From assembly GCA_903856995.1 (NCBI GenBank), contig CAIODK010000075.1:1-6307 (forward strand): 6,307 bases of DNA, read 5' to 3'. Source of the DNA: an uncultured Burkholderiales bacterium. Lineage in GTDB: Bacteria > Pseudomonadota > Gammaproteobacteria > Burkholderiales > Burkholderiaceae_C. Position numbers and translations under genes: made by a program. Under the pieces are notes generated by a model, which saw only the letters and a program-made list of their open reading frames with translations, searched no databases and was not told where the DNA came from. The stretch's first letter is position 1. Every line of letters starts with the position of its first letter. Positions 1 to 6,079 of the stretch are shown piece by piece.

Positions 1-1
1 C

Positions 2-2143
2 AAAGGCGGCCGCTACAAGAGCGACAACTTTTGGATGATGGCTGACACGGGCCCCTGCGGTCCTTGCTCTGAAATCTTCTACGACCACGGCGACCACATC
101 CCAGGCGGCCCACCCGGTAGCCCCGATGAAGACGGCGACCGCTTCATCGAAATTTGGAACAACGTGTTCATGCAGTTCGACATGGCTGAAGATGGCTCGG
201 TCACCCGCTTGCCTGCGCCTTGCGTGGACACGGGCATGGGCTTGGAGCGCTTGGCTGCCATCTTGCAACACGTGCACAGCAACTATGAGATCGACATCTT
301 TGATGCCCTCATCAAAGCCGCTTCACGCGAAACGGGTTGCGCTGATTTGGGCCACAAGAGCTTGCGCGTGATCGCTGACCACATCCGTGCCACCTCGTTC
401 TTGGTGAGCGACGGCGTTGTGCCGAGCAACGAAGGCCGTGGCTATGTGCAGCGCCGCATCATTCGTCGCGCGATTCGCCACGGTTATTTGCTGGGTCAGA
501 AAACACCGTTCTTTCACAAACTCGTGCCTGACCTTGTCAAGCTCATGGGCGATGCGTATCCCAATATGGCTTCGCAGGCAGATCGCATCGCGTCTGTGCT
601 GAAGGCCGAAGAAGTACGTTTCTTTGAAACCCTCGAAGTGGGCATGCAAATTTTGGATTCGGCCCTCGAAGGTGGCGTCAAGGTCTTGCCAGGTGAAGTG
701 GCTTTTAAGCTGCACGATACCTATGGCTTCCCACTCGACTTGTCGGCCGACGTGTGCCGCGAGCGTGACCTGAGCGTGGACGAAGCCGGCTTTGCCGCTG
801 CGATGGAAAAACAAAAAGCACAAGCCCGCGCTGCAGGCAAGTTCAAGATGGACAAGGCGTTGGACTACACCGGCGCTGGCAATGCATTTGTCGGCTACGA
901 CGACCTGAAAGCCACTGCCAAAGTGCTGGCGGTGTACGTGGAGGGTCAATCGGTGGCTGAGCTGAAAAACGGACAAAACGGCATCGTGGTGTTGGACACC
1001 ACGCCTTTCTACGCTGAGAGCGGCGGCCAAGCGGGTGACGAGGGCGCACTCATCAGCGGCTCGGCCACGTTCGCGGTGGAAGACACGCTGAAGATCAAGG
1101 CTGACGTGTTCGGCCATCACGGCACATTGACCCAAGGCACATTGGCTGTGGGCGACCACGTGGATGCTCAAGTCAACATCGACGTGCGCGCAGCGACCGT
1201 GCGCAACCACTCGGCGACCCACTTGATGCACAAAGCCTTGCGCGAAGTGCTGGGCGACCACGTGCAACAAAAAGGCAGCTTGGTTACGCCTGAGCGCACA
1301 CGTTTTGACTTTGCGCACAACGCGCCCGTGACCGATGCGCAGATTCGCGAGATCGAAGCCAAGGTCAATGCTGAAATTTTTGCCAACGTTGCCGCACAAG
1401 CGCGTGTGATGGACATCGAGTCGGCCCAGAAAACGGGCGCGATGATGTTGTTCGGCGAGAAGTACGGCGAGACCGTGCGCGTGCTCGACATTGGTTCGAG
1501 TCGTGAGTTGTGCGGTGGCACGCACGTCAAGGCGACGGGCGATATTGGTTTGTTCAAGGTGGTGAGCGAGGGTGGCGTGGCCGCTGGCGTGCGTCGCATC
1601 GAAGCCATCACAGGCGCGAATGCGTTGGCTTATTTGCAATCGCTCGAAGATTCCGTAGCTCAAGCCGCTGGCGCTCTCAAAGCCCCAGCCACTGAGCTGA
1701 ACGCACGTTTGGCTCAAGTGTTGGACCAAGTCAAAGCCCTCGAAAAAGAAGTATCTGCCCTCAAAGGCAAAGTGGCTTCTGCCCAAGGTGACGAGTTGAT
1801 GACACAAGCCGTGGACATCAAAGGCATCAAGTTCTTGGTGGCTCAGCTGCCAGGCGCGGACGCTAAAACTTTGCGCGACACCATGGACAAGCTCAAAGAC
1901 AAGATGAAGTCTGCGGTCATTGTGTTGGCGGCGGTGGACGGCGAGAAAGTGAACATCGCTGCAGGCGTGACCGCTGACAACGTGGGCAAGGTCAAGGCGG
2001 GCGAGTTGGCCAACTTTGTGGCCCAGCAAGTTGGCGGCAAAGGCGGCGGCAAGCCAGACATGGCCATGGCGGGTGGCACCGATGCTGCGGCTTTGCCCAA
2101 GGCCTTGGCCAGCGTGCAAGCTTGGGTGACCGAGCGCGTTTGA
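2..2143 (+). CDS. alaS: Alanyl-tRNA synthetase, C-terminal 713 residues (5' end outside window)
   Basis: AlaRS charges tRNA(Ala) with alanine in the cytoplasm and hydrolyses mischarged Ser- or Gly-tRNA(Ala). The reading frame is open from base 2, so the first ATG at 35 is internal. The family is about 870-880 residues, so roughly 160 N-terminal residues (class II motifs 1 and part of 2) are missing. Visible landmarks, numbered from the codon at base 2, are the DTGPCGPCSE catalytic-core segment near residues 15-24, motif 3 DTGMGLERL at 76-84 (base 227), and ESGGQ of the editing domain near base 1016. The editing-domain zinc ligands are also present: HSATH at bases 1208-1222 and CGGTH at 1511-1525. 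A coiled stretch around 1730-1790 leads to the C-Ala domain, with its glycine-rich GGKGGGKPDMAMAGG near base 2033. All editing ligands are intact and no frameshift is seen. The stop TGA at 2141-2143 overlaps the start of the next gene. Confidence 0.98.
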   Translation, partial: KGGRYKSDNFWMMADTGPCGPCSEIFYDHGDHIPGGPPGSPDEDGDRFIEIWNNVFMQFDMAEDGSVTRLPAPCVDTGMGLERLAAILQHVHSNYEIDIFDALIKAASRETGCADLGHKSLRVIADHIRATSFLVSDGVVPSNEGRGYVQRRIIRRAIRHGYLLGQKTPFFHKLVPDLVKLMGDAYPNMASQADRIASVLKAEEVRFFETLEVGMQILDSALEGGVKVLPGEVAFKLHDTYGFPLDLSADVCRERDLSVDEAGFAAAMEKQKAQARAAGKFKMDKALDYTGAGNAFVGYDDLKATAKVLAVYVEGQSVAELKNGQNGIVVLDTTPFYAESGGQAGDEGALISGSATFAVEDTLKIKADVFGHHGTLTQGTLAVGDHVDAQVNIDVRAATVRNHSATHLMHKALREVLGDHVQQKGSLVTPERTRFDFAHNAPVTDAQIREIEAKVNAEIFANVAAQARVMDIESAQKTGAMMLFGEKYGETVRVLDIGSSRELCGGTHVKATGDIGLFKVVSEGGVAAGVRRIEAITGANALAYLQSLEDSVAQAAGALKAPATELNARLAQVLDQVKALEKEVSALKGKVASAQGDELMTQAVDIKGIKFLVAQLPGADAKTLRDTMDKLKDKMKSAVIVLAAVDGEKVNIAAGVTADNVGKVKAGELANFVAQQVGGKGGGKPDMAMAGGTDAAALPKALASVQAWVTERV

Positions 2144-2697
2144 TGCGCCTGCATGCACGCATCACAGGGGCCCAACTGCTGTTGGGCCTTTTTGTTGGGC
2201 TGTTCCTCAGCTTGCTGGCTACCCGTGCCTGCGCGCAATTTGACAAAACGCGTTGGCCTGCCAACCTCGCAACACCCTCGCTAGAAGCGGTCGACTTGCA
2301 GGGCAAAACATGGGGTGCTGCAGAGCTAGCGGGCAAGGTCGTGGTACTCAACTTTTGGGCCACCTGGTGTGCCCCGTGCAAAGAAGAGTTGCCGACCTTG
2401 CAAACGCTGCACGACCTCGGTGACAGCCACACCGTGGTGCTCACCATCAACGTGCGTGAGCCTGCAGTGCGTGCCGCCCGCTACTTGCAGAGCACGGGCA
2501 TGACCTTTCCTGTTATCTCCGATCCCAAGGGTGATTTGGCCAAACGTTGGGGCGTCTCGGTCTACCCGACCACGGTGTTGATTGCGCCCAACGGACAAGC
2601 CCGCTGGCGCGTGATGGGTGATGTGGATTGGAGTGGGGGCGAGGCCCAAACTTGGTTGGCGGACGTACGCCAAAACACCACGCCCCTCAAGCGATAA
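2143..2697 (+). CDS. TlpA/ResA-family periplasmic thiol-disulfide oxidoreductase
   Basis: A 184-residue exported thioredoxin-fold protein. Residues 1-31 form a signal peptide: a basic MRLHAR start, then the hydrophobic core LLLGLFVGLFLSLL, then an ACA site before Gln32. The family redox motif WATWCAPCKEELP gives the active-site pair Cys76-Cys79 (codons at 2368 and 2377), and the thioredoxin cis-proline is Pro142 in VYPTT. TlpA/ResA/DsbE relatives usually reduce disulfides in periplasmic partners such as cytochrome c maturation factors; the partner here is unknown. I chose ATG 2143 because it gives the complete signal peptide and overlaps the alaS stop as TGATG, a typical translational-coupling arrangement. 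The open frame continues upstream to a TTG at 2122 inside alaS, which I consider unlikely. No strong Shine-Dalgarno sequence precedes the ATG. An intrinsic terminator hairpin lies within codons 9-18, so expression may be attenuated or may rely on another promoter. No cyt c maturation gene is nearby, so the subfamily is left open. Confidence 0.9.
   Translation: MRLHARITGAQLLLGLFVGLFLSLLATRACAQFDKTRWPANLATPSLEAVDLQGKTWGAAELAGKVVVLNFWATWCAPCKEELPTLQTLHDLGDSHTVVLTINVREPAVRAARYLQSTGMTFPVISDPKGDLAKRWGVSVYPTTVLIAPNGQARWRVMGDVDWSGGEAQTWLADVRQNTTPLKR
2167..2196 (+). terminator. Rho-independent terminator of alaS, embedded in the next coding sequence
   Basis: GGCCCAAC (2169-2176), loop TGCT (2177-2180), then GTTGGGCC (2181-2188): a perfect 8-bp G+C-rich stem followed at once by TTTTTGTT (2189-2196). 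G-U pairs can extend the stem by two. It begins 25 bases after the alaS stop, the usual place for a terminator, and the U-tract is only on the + strand, so it acts on alaS transcription. It also lies inside the TlpA-like gene, encoding part of the signal-peptide hydrophobic core. That a hairpin and T-run are present is seen directly; termination activity is inferred. Confidence 0.75.
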
Positions 2698-2704
2698 TCC
2701 TCCG

Positions 2705-2727
2705 ATGTCGCGCGTCTTGCGCGATAT
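2705..2727. repeat. Inverted repeat (hairpin) after the TlpA-like gene
   Basis: TCGCGC (2708-2713) and GCGCGA (2719-2724) flank a 5-base loop, and the stem extends to about 9 bp by T-A, G-T and A-T pairs. It lies eight bases after the stop at 2697. It could protect the 3' end of, or weakly terminate, the TlpA-like message, but no T-run follows, so I do not call it an intrinsic terminator. Confidence 0.4.
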
Positions 2728-2779
2728 GACCTGCCTTCGGGGCATCCTGTGATGTGCCGACAGGTCTCTTCCATTATTC

Positions 2780-2783
2780 GGAG
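2780..2783 (+). promoter_or_regulatory. Ribosome binding site deciding the transglutaminase-like start
   Basis: GGAG lies nine bases before ATG 2793. The alternative GTG at 2754 has no comparable purine-rich sequence before it and would put 13 extra residues in front of the twin-arginine signal. This supports the shorter reading. Confidence 0.55.
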
Positions 2784-2792
2784 CTCTCTTTC

Positions 2793-3926
2793 ATGACTCT
2801 CGTGCGTCGTTCCCTTCTCAAGGGGGCCGCTGCTGCGTGCGCCCTCTCTGGTGTGCCCAGCTTTGCGTTGGCCCAAACCAATCCCCAAACAATTCATCAA
2901 GCCGCTCGTCGTTTCGAGCCACAAGCGGGCCAATGGCGCACGTTTGAAGTCACCACCCGTGTGGACTTGGCCGATGCCAAAGGCGCTTCACGCGTGTGGC
3001 TACCGGTGCCCAGCATCAACTCCGATTGGCAGCATTCTTTGGAAGGCAGCTTCCAATCCAATGGCACATCACGCATGGTCAGTGACGGCACTGAAGGTGC
3101 GCGCATGCTCTACTCCGAGTTCGCTGCTGGCGTGACACCGTTTGTGGAAATCACCAGCCGCGTGCAAACACAAAACCGCGCCGTCGACATCAGCAAGCCC
3201 AATGCACACGCCTTCACCCGCGAAGACGCCGGCACCTTGCACTACTACACCCGCGCCACGCATTTGTTGCCCACCGATGGCATCGTGCGCACCACCGCAC
3301 TCAAAGCCACGCAAGGTGCAAAAACAGATGCCCAAAAAGCACGTGCGATTTACGACTGGGTCGTCGCCAACGCATGGCGCGAACCCAAGACACGCGGTTG
3401 CGGTGAAGGTGACATCAAAACCATGTTGGAAACAGGCAACTTAGGCGGCAAGTGCGCCGACATCAACGCCTTGTTCGTGGGCCTGTGCCGCTCGGTCGGT
3501 GTGCCTGCACGCGATGTGTATGGCATCCGCTTGGTCCCCTCCGCTTTTGGCTACAAAGAGTTGTCGGGCAACCCCGCCAGCTTGAAGGGCGCGCAACACT
3601 GCCGTGCCGAGGTGTACTTGCAAGCTCACGGTTGGGTGGCGATGGACCCTGCCGACGTAGCCAAGGTGATGCGCCTAGAAACCCCCGAGTGGATCAAGCG
3701 CACTGACAACGCTGTGGTGCAACCCGTGTACAACCATTTGTTCGGCGGCTGGGAAGGCAACTGGATGGGCTGGAACACTGCGCACGATGTGGCCTTGCCA
3801 GGTAGCAAGGAAGACCGTCTGGGCTTCTTGATGTACCCCGTGGCCGAGACGGCTGAAGGCCGCGCAGACTCTTACGCGCCTGACACCTTCAAGTACCAAA
3901 TCACGGCACGCGAAATCAAAGCCTGA
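2793..3926 (+). CDS. Exported transglutaminase-like (papain-fold) domain protein
   Basis: A 377-residue protein with a Tat-like export signal: VRRSLLKG at residues 4-11, an alanine-rich core, and an ALA cleavage site before Gln28. The central part matches the bacterial transglutaminase-core superfamily. Catalytic Cys221 lies in GNLGGKCADINALFVGLCRS (codon at 3453), His269 in AQHCRAEVYL, and Asp285 in WVAMDPADV, all in the canonical order and spacing. Residues 50-135 form the beta-rich N-terminal domain common in this family. In bacteria these proteins are mostly uncharacterised and are thought to be cysteine proteases, amidases or crosslinking enzymes; the substrate cannot be told here. ATG 2793 is preferred over GTG 2754 because it places the RR motif at the N-terminus and has GGAG (2780-2783) nine bases upstream. 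It follows the TlpA-like gene by 95 bp on the same strand, so co-transcription is possible. Its stop overlaps the 3' end of the convergent pseudouridine synthase gene. Confidence 0.88.
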   Translation: MTLVRRSLLKGAAAACALSGVPSFALAQTNPQTIHQAARRFEPQAGQWRTFEVTTRVDLADAKGASRVWLPVPSINSDWQHSLEGSFQSNGTSRMVSDGTEGARMLYSEFAAGVTPFVEITSRVQTQNRAVDISKPNAHAFTREDAGTLHYYTRATHLLPTDGIVRTTALKATQGAKTDAQKARAIYDWVVANAWREPKTRGCGEGDIKTMLETGNLGGKCADINALFVGLCRSVGVPARDVYGIRLVPSAFGYKELSGNPASLKGAQHCRAEVYLQAHGWVAMDPADVAKVMRLETPEWIKRTDNAVVQPVYNHLFGGWEGNWMGWNTAHDVALPGSKEDRLGFLMYPVAETAEGRADSYAPDTFKYQITAREIKA

Positions 3927-4806
3927 GTTGTAGCGCGCTGTGAAACTCACGGCCCTGGCCCGTGACGGGATCGGTGAAGGCGACGCTGTGCGCCAGCAGT
4001 TGCAAGGGGTGGCTGAAGTCTTCGTCCTCATCCGGTCCGCGCAACACGGCGGGGTAGAACAGATCGCCTTCTAGTGGCAGGCCCAGCGCCATCATGTGGA
4101 CGCGCAGTTGGTGGCGTTTGCCGCTCACCGGCTCCAGTTGGTACAAGGCCCGTGAACCGTCGACGCGAAGCAGGCGAATGCGTGTCTCGCTGTTGGCTTC
4201 ACCGGGCACTTCTTGGGTTCGAAAAAAAGGCTCGCCTGGCACTAAGCGACTGCTGTGCACACGCGGCAACGCCAGCTCAGGGCGGAACGCCGCCACCGCG
4301 TGGTAGACCTTGTGCATCTCTTTGTCTCGAAACAAGGCGTGGTACGCATCGCGGTCTTGCGGGCGTTTGCCAAACATCACCAAGCCAGCGGTTTCGCGGT
4401 CAATGCGGTGCAGGGGCACAAGGTCGTCGTTGCCAGTCAGGTGTTTGAGTTGCACCAACAGGCTTTGCTGCACATAGCGACCAGCGGGCGTGACGGGCAT
4501 GAAGTGCGGTTTGTCGGCTACCAGCAAATGGTCGTCTTCAAACACGATGCTGGCTTTGTCAGGCAGCACCGGCTCGTTGGCGATGTGACGGTAGTAGTAG
4601 AGCTTGGTGTGCGGTGTGTAGGGTTGCGTCGCCGCCACAGGCTCTGCCGCTTCATTGAGCACCAGTTGGTGAGCCAAGCGCTCAGCCCATTCCTCGCGCG
4701 AAATGTCGGGCATGCGGTCGACCAAAAAATCCAACACGTTAGACCAAGGCCCTGCGGGCAGCGACACGCAGCTCGGGCCTACTCCGTTGCGCGTCGGGAT
4801 GCGCAT
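3916..4806 (-). CDS. RluA-family pseudouridine synthase
   Basis: A 296-residue protein of the RluA/RluC/RluD superfamily, which isomerises uridine to pseudouridine in rRNA and/or tRNA. The signature HRIDRETAGL is at residues 133-142 (bases 4381-4410), with catalytic Asp136. Other family features are ADKPHFMPVTPAG near 97-109 and the C-terminal RNA-binding and structural motif GKRHQLRVHM. The N-terminal 80 residues (MRIPTRNGVGPSCV, then VLDFLVDRMP) resemble a subgroup of proteobacterial RluA-like proteins with a weak S4-like region; the target uridine cannot be assigned from sequence. The start at 4806 lies three bases after the trmB stop (TAA at 4812-4810), so the two genes are almost certainly one operon with coupled translation. 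No clear Shine-Dalgarno is seen. The TGA stop (3918-3916) lies inside the convergent transglutaminase-like gene, giving an 11-bp tail-to-tail overlap. Confidence 0.93.
   Translation of the reverse strand: MRIPTRNGVGPSCVSLPAGPWSNVLDFLVDRMPDISREEWAERLAHQLVLNEAAEPVAATQPYTPHTKLYYYRHIANEPVLPDKASIVFEDDHLLVADKPHFMPVTPAGRYVQQSLLVQLKHLTGNDDLVPLHRIDRETAGLVMFGKRPQDRDAYHALFRDKEMHKVYHAVAAFRPELALPRVHSSRLVPGEPFFRTQEVPGEANSETRIRLLRVDGSRALYQLEPVSGKRHQLRVHMMALGLPLEGDLFYPAVLRGPDEDEDFSHPLQLLAHSVAFTDPVTGQGREFHSALQLRL
3947..3965. repeat. Imperfect palindrome at the convergent 3' ends
   Basis: TCACGG (3947-3952) and CCGTGA (3960-3965) flank CCCTGGC. It is about 20 bases past the transglutaminase-like stop and within the last codons of the pseudouridine synthase gene. 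No T-tract follows on either strand, so it may only slow or protect transcripts; it may also be a chance product of coding sequence. Confidence 0.3.
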
Positions 4807-4809
4807 GCG

Positions 4810-5538
4810 TTAGACCCGCTTGAACACCAGGTCCCACACCCCATGGCCGAGCTTCAAGCCTCGGTTTTCAAACTTGGTAAGGGGACGGTAGTCTGGCTTT
4901 TCGGCAAAGCCGCTGGCGTCGGTGGCGGTGTTTTGCAGCAAGGGCTCGGCGGACACCACTTGCATCATTTGCTCCGCATAGGGCTCCCAGTCTGTCGCCA
5001 AGTGCAAGTAGCCGCCGGGTTTGATGTGGCGTGCCAAACGGTTCACAAATGGGCTCTGGATCAAGCGGCGCTTGTGATGACGGCTTTTGTGCCACGGGTC
5101 TGGGAAGTAGATGTGCACGCCGTCGAGGCTGTTCTCGCCCAGCATGTGGTCCATCACCTCAATCGCGTCGTGCTGCACGATGCGGATGTTGCCAATGCTT
5201 TCTTCACCGCAGTGCTTCAGCAGCGCGCCCACTCCAGGCGCGTGAACCTCGCAACACAAAAAGTTGTCGTCAGGGCGCGTGTGCGCAATCTTGGCCGTGG
5301 CGTCGCCCATGCCAAAACCAATCTCCAAAATGAGCGGGGCTGTGCGGCCAAAGCTAGCTTCTGTGTTCAGTCGCTCAGGCTGATAAGGCACCAAATACTG
5401 CGGACCGAACTGCTCAAACGCACGCGTCTGCCCAGGCCCCATACGCCCTGCACGTAGCACGTAGGTTTTGATGACGCGCATGAAGGGAGCGTCGGTTTTT
5501 GGGGTGTCTGAGGTAGTGGGCGTGTCAGCGATGGTCAT
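4810..5538 (-). CDS. trmB: tRNA (guanine-N7-)-methyltransferase
   Basis: A 242-residue enzyme, matching E. coli TrmB at about 239. It uses S-adenosylmethionine to make m7G46 in the variable loop of many tRNAs. Family landmarks in order are RVIKTYVLRAGRMGPGQ (residues 21-37), the SAM-binding motif I EIGFGMG (72-78), the acidic EVHAPGVG after strand 2, and VQHDAIEVM (121-129). Then come the diagnostic YFPDPWHKSRHHKRR (144-158), ATDWEPYAEQM (181-191) and KFENRG (222-227). All expected catalytic and substrate residues are present. ATG 5538 is the longest start. Met20 (5481) would also keep the conserved core, but E. coli TrmB has a similar N-terminal extension, and neither start has a good Shine-Dalgarno sequence. 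It is the first gene of a leftward operon with the pseudouridine synthase three bases downstream. Confidence 0.96.
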   Translation of the reverse strand: MTIADTPTTSDTPKTDAPFMRVIKTYVLRAGRMGPGQTRAFEQFGPQYLVPYQPERLNTEASFGRTAPLILEIGFGMGDATAKIAHTRPDDNFLCCEVHAPGVGALLKHCGEESIGNIRIVQHDAIEVMDHMLGENSLDGVHIYFPDPWHKSRHHKRRLIQSPFVNRLARHIKPGGYLHLATDWEPYAEQMMQVVSAEPLLQNTATDASGFAEKPDYRPLTKFENRGLKLGHGVWDLVFKRV

Positions 5539-5565
5539 GGCAGAGAAATCTAGAAATAGGCTGTG

Positions 5566-5571
5566 ATTATC
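5566..5571 (-). promoter_or_regulatory. Possible -10 element for the trmB operon
   Basis: On the minus strand GATAAT (5571-5566) is one base from the sigma70 consensus TATAAT and would give a leader of about 20 bases before the trmB ATG. The -35 candidate 16-18 bases further upstream (around 5588-5595, AATCAA/ATCAAA) is poor. This is a tentative call based on position and the hexamer only. Confidence 0.3.
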
Positions 5572-5605
5572 GCGGGCTAGGCCCAGCTTTGATTTGTAGT
5601 GATGC

Positions 5606-5681
5606 GCTCAATGCAGTGCTGAGTTTTGAGTGACTTCCAATACGTCGATTCTTGCAAACATTGAGCTTCATACGGAAGTCA
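5606..5681. repeat. Two interleaved 8-bp inverted repeats in the divergent spacer
   Basis: GCTCAATG (5606-5613) pairs with CATTGAGC (5659-5666). TGACTTCC (5631-5638) pairs with GGAAGTCA (5674-5681). The arms alternate (A, B, A', B'), so both stems cannot form as simple nested hairpins; the order is that of a pseudoknot or of two separate binding-site pairs. The block lies between the possible trmB promoter and the nuclease remnant, in sequence that is A+T-rich for this window (23 of 60 bases G/C in 5641-5700 by hand count). The second B arm contains the GGAAG that may have been the Shine-Dalgarno of the remnant gene. Function is unknown and chance is possible. Confidence 0.35.
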
Positions 5682-5683
5682 AT

Positions 5684-6079
5684 ATGAAAAACACGTTGCT
5701 CGCTGAACCAGATCTGCTGTGATTAATCAGTTGGCTCAGCAACTTGCCTCGATTTACGGTGAAGGTTGGAGCGAAAAGCAATTACGGCATTGTCTCCGCT
5801 TCGCGGAGATATTTGTCGATGAGCAGATAGTCTCTGCACTCCGGAGAGATTTGCGTTTGGTGGCCGTTGAGCTGAAAATTGGCGACTTTCGTGCTGAGTA
5901 CAAGGGGCAGATGGAGTTGTATTTGCACAGGTAAAAAGCAAGAACAGATTGAGCTGCTTGAATTGGACAAGAGTGGGATTCACGTCGCCGAATACCTGAC
6001 TGTGCTGCCTTCCCGTGAGGCTTTGCAAGCCAAACTGTATCAGTCGGTTGAGGCGGCGCGTCAGAGGTTAGCTACCTAG
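5684..6079 (+). pseudogene. yhcG: Decayed YhcG/DUF1016-type PDDEXK nuclease, multiple internal deletions and frameshifts
   Basis: Three blocks of the YhcG (DUF1016) family lie in the right order, but most of the protein is gone. Block 1 (5684-5719): MKNTLLAEPDLL after GGAAG, a likely original N-terminus. Block 2 (5719-5853): VINQLAQQLASIYGEGWSEK onward through FAEIFVDEQIVSALRRDL, the conserved N-terminal domain. It is joined directly to RLVAVELKIGDF and YKGQMELYL (5854-5925), the nuclease core with the ExK pair Glu-Leu-Lys at 5869-5877. Block 3, in another frame (5924-6079): CTGKKQEQIELLELDKSG through HVAEYLTVLP to RQRLAT and TAG. From family knowledge, about 140-150 residues are missing between the RRDL and RLVAVEL segments, and about 22-25 between MELYL and GKKQEQ, the latter with a frame change. 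About 45-50 are probably missing after block 1, also with a frame change. The catalytic Asp region is lost, so no nuclease can be made. Intact relatives are about 340-370 residues and often sit near restriction-modification or mobile genes. The 3' end overlaps gluQ by 12 bp. Confidence 0.85.

Noticed and set aside
323..2158. A 611-codon open frame on the minus strand across alaS
   Set aside because: It lies entirely opposite a highly conserved synthetase. Its translation is rich in His, Arg and Val without any recognisable domain, which is typical of antisense frames created by biased codon use.
2693..2698. GATAAT at the end of the TlpA-like gene as a -10 promoter for the transglutaminase-like gene
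   Set aside because: The hexamer is good, but the region 16-18 bases upstream (CCAAAA/CAAAAC type) does not resemble a -35 element, and it overlaps the final codon and stop. Too weak to list.
2732..2764. Small stems TGCC/GGCA (2732-2744) and CCTGT/ACAGG (2746-2764) before the transglutaminase-like gene
   Set aside because: Only 4-5 bp each with ordinary loops. They are expected by chance in a G+C-rich spacer and match no riboswitch or leader I know.
4255..5457. A 400-codon open frame on the plus strand across the pseudouridine synthase and trmB genes
   Set aside because: It spans two well-identified genes on the other strand, has no recognisable motif, and has no sensible upstream signals. 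It is an antisense shadow.
5684..5722. A free-standing 12-residue peptide (ATG 5684 to TGA 5720-5722) with a good Shine-Dalgarno
   Set aside because: It could be read as a leader peptide, but it fits better as the original N-terminus of the deleted nuclease gene.
5723..6028. A 101-codon minus-strand frame opposite the nuclease remnant
   Set aside because: The plus strand carries clear YhcG-family blocks; the minus translation shows no family resemblance.
5879..6079. A separate small 66-codon gene starting at TTG 5879
   Set aside because: The first 15 codons are out-of-frame nuclease sequence. Only the part from about 5924 is meaningful, as the C-terminal block of the same broken gene.
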